From Hyphomonadaceae bacterium UBA1001 (GTDB lineage: Bacteria > Pseudomonadota > Alphaproteobacteria > Caulobacterales > Aquidulcibacteraceae): 11,118 nucleotides of DNA. Where the stretch lies: assembly GCA_002291875.1 (NCBI GenBank), contig DBAV01000078.1, positions 1 through 11,118 of the forward strand. The letters are read 5' to 3'. Positions 6,668 through 11,118 of this stretch are shown piece after piece. Below the pieces are notes generated by a model. The model did no database searches, had not been told where the DNA came from, and saw only the letters and a list, made by a program, of their open reading frames with translations. The translations under genes and the position numbers were made by a program. Position 1 is the stretch's first letter; each line of letters starts with the position of its first letter.

Positions 6668-7080
6668 TGATGTTCACCGGTGGTGTCGGGCACCAGTTTC
6701 AGCGACCCATAGGCAGGTTGTTCCACCGACACGCGGGCTGCCGCCAGGCGCAGCACCAGCGAACGCAGGGCCGGATCGTCGTGCGCCAGAACACCCGACC
6801 GGATGGCGTCCGCCAGCGCCCGCAAACGGTCCTGCCCGCCGGTCATCTGGCCCGAGGCGGCCAGCATCGCGTCCGCTTCGGCATTGAGTGGCTGCAGCAG
6901 TGCCCCATCCCCATCCTGCATCAGCTGGCGCCGGACAATCCCGAGCGTGTTCACGGCGACCTTTGCCAGAAACGCCTCGCGACCCTCGAGCCTGGGGGCG
7001 ACCGTCTGGGCCAGGAAGTCCGCCACCGCCTGCAGCAGGTCGGCGGCGTCGGGTTCGCCCAGGTTCAGGCCGCGGCTCAC
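6649..7080 (-). CDS. DUF6285 domain protein (LvaB-like partner of the kinase)
   Basis: A 143-residue, mainly helical protein with no signal peptide or membrane span. The N-terminal part shows the DUF6285 pattern: PDAADLLQAVADFL (10-23), a conserved LEGREAFLAKVAVNTLGIVRRQL around 31-53, then a long helix ending near AALRVS-type residues and a poorly conserved proline-rich tail. Its ATG overlaps the stop of the APH-type kinase as ATGA, so the two are probably made in matched amounts. DUF6285 genes are regularly next to such kinases. In Pseudomonas putida the small protein LvaB is needed for full activity of the kinase LvaA in levulinate catabolism, and I think LvaB belongs to this family, though I cannot verify that here. 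A kinase-accessory role is therefore inferred. The gene converges on hldD with a 10-base overlap. Confidence 0.8.
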   Translation of the reverse strand: MSRGLNLGEPDAADLLQAVADFLAQTVAPRLEGREAFLAKVAVNTLGIVRRQLMQDGDGALLQPLNAEADAMLAASGQMTGGQDRLRALADAIRSGVLAHDDPALRSLVLRLAAARVSVEQPAYGSLKLVPDTTGEHQPPPQA

Positions 7081-8075
7081 AGACGTCCCTCCAGCAACAG
7101 CATCAGGTCCAGTTCGGTCTCACTGGTCCGCCGTCCGATCGCTGCACGCTCGACGCTGCGGTCCAGACCCTGCTCGAAGGCGCGATACATCATCAGGCAC
7201 ATGATGCCCCATTTCAGCGTTCCGAACACCAGCCACCAGTCAAAGCGGGCGCGGTCGACAGGGCGGCCGCCAGCCCGCTCATAGGCATCCAGGAGGTCAC
7301 CAAGCGCGCCGATGCCCCCAACCGGACGCGCGGTTTGGCCGAACCGCCAGGACGGCACACAAAGCCAGGCCAGATCCTCGACCGGGTCACCCAGGTGCGC
7401 CAGTTCCCAGTCCAGCAGGCATTTCAGGCCTGTGGCGTCCAGCATCAGATTGCCCAATCTGAAGTCGCCATGCACCAATGTCGGCGGTGCGGCAGCGGGA
7501 AGGGTCTGTTTCAGCTGTCGAAAGGCAATTTCAAAGGCAGGGCGCGCGGAATCGAAACTGCGAAAGATTTGCTCATAGCGGACCAGCTGTGCGCCGGCCC
7601 CATCACTCTGGCCCGGCAGCACTCCCGGCGCCAGCGCCACCGCGTGCACCCGGGCCAGCGCCGCCCCGCAATCCGCGGCAAAGCGCTCGCGCGCACCAGC
7701 GAACGCGGCGTCACGCTGCAGCCGACGCGGCAGCGTCTCGCCCTCGACGCATTCCATGACATAGCCTGTCCCCAGGCCGTCCGGTGCTTCGAGGACATGC
7801 ACCACGCGGGGTGCTGCGACCCCGTGGGGGACGATCGCGCGCAGCAGGCGCGCCTCACCGGCAAGCCCGATCGCGACCGGCTCGGCCGAGAGGTCATGGC
7901 CGCCCGGTGCGCGCCGCAGGATCAGCGCCTGCCGCATGTGCGCCGTCACAAGCTCGAACCGCCAGGTCTCCTGTGAGGCACCGCCCGACAGCCGCACGAG
8001 GTTTTCAATGGCGCCTTCGTGCCCGCCAAGGCGCATCGCCAGCGCCTGAACCGGCAAACCCGCCTCGACCGTCAT
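7077..8075 (-). CDS. APH-fold phosphotransferase (ACAD10/LvaA-like small-molecule kinase)
   Basis: A 332-residue kinase of the aminoglycoside phosphotransferase / choline kinase superfamily. The glycine-rich loop LSGGASQETWRF is at 29-40 and a likely ATP lysine-equivalent region, LILRRAP, at 51-57. The catalytic loop HGDFRLGNLML (202-212) gives D204 and N209, and the metal-binding LLDWELAHLGDP (220-231) gives D222. The block EDLAWLCVPSWRFGQ (233-247) followed by PVGGIG (251-256) is characteristic of the ACAD10/11-LvaA subgroup, whose studied members phosphorylate the hydroxyl of hydroxyacyl-CoA. Antibiotic resistance is unlikely. The ATG overlaps the recG stop (ATGA) and the stop overlaps the DUF6285 start (ATGA). 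No acyl-CoA dehydrogenase, which often accompanies this pair, lies in the window, so the substrate is unknown. Confidence 0.88.
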   Translation of the reverse strand: MTVEAGLPVQALAMRLGGHEGAIENLVRLSGGASQETWRFELVTAHMRQALILRRAPGGHDLSAEPVAIGLAGEARLLRAIVPHGVAAPRVVHVLEAPDGLGTGYVMECVEGETLPRRLQRDAAFAGARERFAADCGAALARVHAVALAPGVLPGQSDGAGAQLVRYEQIFRSFDSARPAFEIAFRQLKQTLPAAAPPTLVHGDFRLGNLMLDATGLKCLLDWELAHLGDPVEDLAWLCVPSWRFGQTARPVGGIGALGDLLDAYERAGGRPVDRARFDWWLVFGTLKWGIMCLMMYRAFEQGLDRSVERAAIGRRTSETELDLMLLLEGRL

Positions 8076-10132
8076 GCCGTCTCGCCCCGTCCCATGCGCT
8101 CATCATAGCCAAAAAGCCTGAGCCCTTCGAGAATGGCGCGTCCCTGGTCCCCAGCCAGTTCCGGTGCATGATCCACCGCCAGGCGCGCTGCCCGATCGGC
8201 CGTTTCCAGCAGGGCGTCGTGCACCCCGCCGACGGCAAACCGGAAGTTCGGAAAACCCGACTGGCGCAACCCCAGGACGTCGCCCGCGCCGCGCATGCGA
8301 TAGTCGACCTCGGCAATCCGGAAGCCATCCGCCGTGTCGCGGAGCGTTTCGAGCCGCCTCAGGGCCGTCTCGCCCAACGGGCCGCGATACAGAAGCACAC
8401 ACGCACCAGGCCGGCCGCCGCGGCCGACCCGACCCCGCAGCTGGTGCAGTTGCGCCAGGCCGTATCGTTCGGCGTGTTCGATCACCATGATCGTGGCTTC
8501 GGGAACATCGACGCCAACCTCGATGACCACTGTCGCGACCAGCAAGGTCGTCTCGCCGGCGCGAAAGCGGTCCATCGCGCGGTCGCGCTCTCGCACCGGC
8601 ATCTGGCCGTGGATCAGGCCAACGCGATCGCCGAACCGGGCGACCAGTTCGGCGTGCCGTGCTTCGGCGGCGGCAAGGTCGGCCTCGTCCGATTCGGACA
8701 CCAGCGGGCAGACCCAATAGGCGCGCTCGCCACGTTCGAGGGCCCCATCCAGCCTTGCCACGACCTCGGCAATCCTCGTTGAGCTGACAAGCCGTGTGGT
8801 GACCAGTGCGCGCCCCGGCGGTCGCTCGTCGAGCACCGAGAGTTCCATGTCTCCGTGCACCGCCAGCGCCAGCGACCTTGGGATCGGTGTGGCGCTCATG
8901 GTCAGGACATGTGGTTCGGCGCCCTTGGCCACGATCGCTGCCCGATCCGAGACGCCGAATCGATGCTGCTCGTCGATGATGACCAGTCCCAGACGGCGAA
9001 AGCCGACCGCCTTCTGGAACAGGGCGTGGGTTCCCACCGCCACCGCGATCGAGCCGTCCAGCAGCCCCTGCGCCTGGACCTTGCGGGCCGCAGCCGTGGT
9101 CGCACCGGTCAGCAGTTCCGCGCTATGGCCCCAGGCGCCCAGCAAGGGTGCCAGCACCCGGTGAAGCTGCTCGGCCAAAAGGCCCGTGGGCGCCATCACC
9201 GCAACCTGCAGCCCCCCCGCCGCCGCCATGCCGCACGCCAGTGCCGCCACCAGCGTCTTGCCCGATCCGACATCGCCCTGCAGCAGGCGATGCATCGGTG
9301 CAGGCGCGTCCATGTCCGCAGCGATCTCGTCGGCGGCGCGGCGCTGGGCCGCGGTCGGGACAAAGGGGAGGGTGGCCAGAAGACGCTCCAGCGTTTGCGC
9401 GCTGGCCTCGACGCGCGGTGCCTGCCGGCCCAGCCGCGCCGCGCGGCGCAGGCGCAGGGCACACTGGCGCAGAAACATTTCATCAAAGGCCAGACGTGTG
9501 CGCCATGGCGCGTCCGGGCGGACATCCTCGGCAGATTCGGGAAAATGCAGGCGCCGCAGCGCCTCGGCAAAGGCCGGCCAGCGCTGGCGCGCCAGAAGGC
9601 TCGGGTCCAGCCACTCGGGCAGGGGCGGAAGCATGGCATGGGCCTGACGCACCAGGCGCAGCATCTGCCGTCCGGTCAGTCCCTCGGTCAGGGGATAGAC
9701 CGGCTCGATCGAGCCAAAGCTTTCGACCTCGGGGTCGATGATGTGGTCGGGATGCATCATCTGCCGCTCGCCGCGATGCCAGACCACGCGTCCGGCAACG
9801 ATCCGACGTGACTCGACGGGCAATTGGCGGTTCAGCCAGTCGGGCTGTCCGCGAAAGAAGGCCAGCGAAAGATAGCCGGTCAGGTCGCGGACCCGCACCT
9901 TGTAGGGAATTAGTGTCGCGCGGCCGCGGGGCGGGGGAACATGCGCCTCGACAATCACGTCCAGTACCACTTCGGTGTCCAGCGGCGCCTGCGCGATGCT
10001 GGCGCGCACGCTCCAGTCGATCGCGCCCGTGGGGGCGGTGAAGGCCAGGTCGCGTACCAGCATGCCACCCGACACCCGCGCGAGGCGCTGCGCGGTGTGC
10101 GGCCCGACGCCGCGCATGAACTGCACGGGCAT
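8072..10132 (-). CDS. recG: ATP-dependent DNA helicase RecG
   Basis: A superfamily 2 helicase that remodels stalled replication forks and branched recombination intermediates. Counting from the ATG at 10132 it has 686 residues, normal for RecG. RGVGP near the N-terminus (7-11) is followed by the OB-fold wedge domain (about 50-150). Helicase motifs follow: Walker A GDVGSGKT (286-293), APTGLLAEQ (314-322), DEQH (387-390), TMSATPIPRS (411-420), HGQM (508-511) and QLRGRVGRGG (564-573). The C-terminal motif RDTADGFRIAEVDYRMRG is around 598-615. The frame stays open up to an ATG at 10255, but that extension lacks the G/C-rich third positions of the gene and would abut the sdhE start, so it is rejected. 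AGGA sits 10 bases before ATG 10132. An in-frame TTG at 10165, with GGGGA upstream, is the main alternative start. It heads the operon with the kinase and DUF6285 genes. Confidence 0.95.
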   Translation of the reverse strand: MPVQFMRGVGPHTAQRLARVSGGMLVRDLAFTAPTGAIDWSVRASIAQAPLDTEVVLDVIVEAHVPPPRGRATLIPYKVRVRDLTGYLSLAFFRGQPDWLNRQLPVESRRIVAGRVVWHRGERQMMHPDHIIDPEVESFGSIEPVYPLTEGLTGRQMLRLVRQAHAMLPPLPEWLDPSLLARQRWPAFAEALRRLHFPESAEDVRPDAPWRTRLAFDEMFLRQCALRLRRAARLGRQAPRVEASAQTLERLLATLPFVPTAAQRRAADEIAADMDAPAPMHRLLQGDVGSGKTLVAALACGMAAAGGLQVAVMAPTGLLAEQLHRVLAPLLGAWGHSAELLTGATTAAARKVQAQGLLDGSIAVAVGTHALFQKAVGFRRLGLVIIDEQHRFGVSDRAAIVAKGAEPHVLTMSATPIPRSLALAVHGDMELSVLDERPPGRALVTTRLVSSTRIAEVVARLDGALERGERAYWVCPLVSESDEADLAAAEARHAELVARFGDRVGLIHGQMPVRERDRAMDRFRAGETTLLVATVVIEVGVDVPEATIMVIEHAERYGLAQLHQLRGRVGRGGRPGACVLLYRGPLGETALRRLETLRDTADGFRIAEVDYRMRGAGDVLGLRQSGFPNFRFAVGGVHDALLETADRAARLAVDHAPELAGDQGRAILEGLRLFGYDERMGRGETA

Positions 10133-10196
10133 CTGAAAGCCGTCCTGGTGCTGTGCGGAAGGCAATGGCGGTCCCCATTCCGACGGCGCTACGGGC

Positions 10197-10225
10197 CTGA
10201 CACCGCTGCGGGTTTGCAGTATGGC
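10197..10225 (+). promoter_or_regulatory. Candidate sigma-70-type promoter for sdhE-mfd
   Basis: CTGACA at 10197-10202 (5 of 6 matches to TTGACA) is followed by 17 bases and TATGGC at 10220-10225 (a weak -10, TAT only). This predicts a start of transcription near 10232, about 22 bases before the sdhE ATG and just ahead of its AGGG ribosome site. The 121-base gap to recG must also hold the recG promoter, which I could not pick out convincingly. Confidence 0.33.
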
Positions 10226-10253
10226 GCGGTCAAAGCAAGACAGGGTCTGACGC

Positions 10254-10535
10254 ATGGATGCGCAACGGCGCATGCTGCGCCTTCGGGCGTGGCGACGCGG
10301 ATTCCGCGAAATGGATCTGTTGATGGGGCATTTTGCCGATGCCCATGTCGAGGCGATGCCGGCGGCCGAACTGGTCCAGTTCGAGCAATTGCTGGCCGCC
10401 CCCGACCAGGACGTGTTTGCCTGGATCATCGGCCTCCAGCCGCCGCCCGCCGAGATGGACGGCAGCGTCCTGCGCCAGCTGCGCGCCTTTCGTGACACGG
10501 CCCACACCCATTGGTCGCCCGGGGGCGCAGCTTGA
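10254..10535 (+). CDS. sdhE: FAD assembly factor SdhE (succinate dehydrogenase assembly factor 2)
   Basis: A 93-residue protein of the SdhE/Sdh5 family, which helps attach FAD covalently to the flavoprotein subunit of succinate dehydrogenase and related enzymes. The hallmark RGxxExD is seen as RRGFREMD (14-21), followed by helices typical of the fold and the late block DQDVFAWIIG (51-60). Length and predominantly helical make-up fit the family. The ATG at 10254 is preceded by CAGGG with an 8-base gap; an internal ATG at 10272 is a less likely alternative. It lies between divergent recG and downstream mfd, an arrangement common in alphaproteobacteria, which strengthens the call. Its stop overlaps a possible TTG start of mfd and lies 8 bases before the mfd ATG, so the two are surely co-transcribed. 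Confidence 0.93.
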   Translation: MDAQRRMLRLRAWRRGFREMDLLMGHFADAHVEAMPAAELVQFEQLLAAPDQDVFAWIIGLQPPPAEMDGSVLRQLRAFRDTAHTHWSPGGAA

Positions 10536-10543
10536 CGGGGCTG

Positions 10544-11118
10544 ATGGGCCATGGCGCGGGCGAAGCGCTTGCGGCGGTTGCACACTGCGTGCGCCCGATC
10601 GACATCCACTCGGTCATCGAGGGCCTTGATGTCTGGCTGGTCGCCGAGGCTGCCCGCCGCCGCAATGGTGTTGTCATGCTGGTGGTGCGCGACGAGGCGC
10701 GGGTGTCCACCATCGAGGCGCAGCTTGCATTCCTGGCGCCCGACATCGCCCGCCTGCGGCTGCCCGGGTGGGACTGCACGCCCTATGACCGGATGTCGCC
10801 AAGTGTCGCGGTTGCCGCCCAGCGCAGCGGGGCGCTTGCTTTGCTGGCGCGAAATCCGACGGGCGCACTGGTCGTTGTGACCACCGCCCAGGCCCTTGCT
10901 CAGCGGACGCCTCCGAGGGCGGCGCTTGAAAAGGCTTCGCTGTCGCTGCGCGTCGGGCAGACGGTGGATCAGGCGGGGCTGGACAGCTATCTGGTGTCGA
11001 ATGGCTTCACCCGGGCGTCCACCGTGCGCGCGCCCGGCGAGTTTGCCGTTCGCGGCGGGGGGGGGGACGTGTTCGCGCCGGCCTCGAGCGATCCGGTGCG
11101 CCTGGACCTGTTCGGGGA
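10544..11118 (+). CDS. mfd: Transcription-repair coupling factor Mfd, partial (N-terminus)
   Basis: The first 191 or so residues of Mfd, which displaces RNA polymerase stalled at DNA lesions and recruits UvrA; the rest lies beyond the right edge. The visible part is the UvrB-like N-terminal region. LPGWDCTPYDRMSPS (about 73-87) matches the family LP.W...PYD..SP block. The stretch from GALVVVTTAQALAQRTPP through NGFTRASTVRAPGEFAVRGG to PVRLDLFG near the window end follows the Mfd order exactly. The start is uncertain: ATG 10544 is chosen, while a TTG at 10532 overlaps the sdhE stop (TTGA) and has a G-rich stretch upstream. A run of ten G at 11057-11066 makes the usual RGG-hydrophobic-hydrophobic-D segment read RGGGGD (170-175), which is odd. 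The frame is intact on both sides of it. Confidence 0.93.
   Translation, partial: MGHGAGEALAAVAHCVRPIDIHSVIEGLDVWLVAEAARRRNGVVMLVVRDEARVSTIEAQLAFLAPDIARLRLPGWDCTPYDRMSPSVAVAAQRSGALALLARNPTGALVVVTTAQALAQRTPPRAALEKASLSLRVGQTVDQAGLDSYLVSNGFTRASTVRAPGEFAVRGGGGDVFAPASSDPVRLDLFG

Noticed and set aside
5968..7976. Plus-strand open frames of 438 and 362 codons across hldD, the DUF6285 gene and the kinase
   Set aside because: They run out of frame through hldD and antisense to the kinase pair. The catalytic motifs are all in the other frames.
7077..8075. Aminoglycoside resistance gene
   Set aside because: Only the kinase fold is shared. The WRFG/PVGGIG blocks and the DUF6285 partner fit the ACAD10/LvaA-like subgroup, and there is no mobile element nearby.
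10205..10233. TTGACC on the minus strand as a -35 for recG
   Set aside because: The hexamer is good, but no acceptable -10 occurs 16 to 18 bases downstream.

Overview
This is a G+C-rich, almost fully coding stretch (roughly two thirds G+C by eye). It looks like the chromosome of an alphaproteobacterium. The divergent recG / sdhE-mfd arrangement at the right end is common in Alphaproteobacteria. Kdo and heptose genes show a Gram-negative cell with an inner-core lipopolysaccharide. The paired phosphotransferase and DUF6285 protein, and the photolyase / FAD oxidoreductase / DUF1365 set, are also frequent in that class. I cannot fix the order or genus. I see no RNA gene, insertion sequence, prophage or CRISPR array.

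Left block (1-3175, minus strand): three tightly packed genes, phrB (CPD photolyase), a COG2907-type FAD oxidoreductase and a DUF1365 protein that runs off the window. phrB is preceded by a sequence resembling an ECF sigma promoter of the RpoE/ChrR type (TGATCC, 18 bases, TAGAAT). Its -10 lies only 6 bases from the start codon, so the mRNA may be leaderless. Together these suggest a light or singlet-oxygen response unit that repairs DNA and modifies membrane lipids.

Middle block (3275-6658, plus strand): kdsA, hldE and hldD, a compact unit for LPS inner-core sugars. KdsA makes Kdo-8-phosphate; HldE and HldD supply the kinase, adenylyltransferase and epimerase steps to ADP-L-glycero-D-manno-heptose. 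KdsA carries the Cys/His/Glu/Asp set of the metal-dependent class and probably starts at a TTG codon.

Right-centre block (6649-10132, minus strand): recG, an APH-fold small-molecule kinase and a DUF6285 protein, each joined to the next by a 4-base ATGA overlap. The last two resemble the LvaA/LvaB pair that phosphorylates hydroxyacyl-CoA in levulinate catabolism; finding them behind a DNA repair helicase is odd. The block meets hldD tail to tail with a 10-base overlap, inside a 9-base-arm inverted repeat.

Right end (10254-11118, plus strand): sdhE (flavinylation factor of succinate dehydrogenase) followed at once by the 5' part of mfd (transcription-repair coupling factor). mfd contains a run of ten G that replaces two normally hydrophobic residues and deserves checking.

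The window is mostly core housekeeping. The best leads are the ECF-type promoter with a leaderless phrB, the recG-kinase-DUF6285 operon, the convergent hairpin junction and the G10 tract in mfd.
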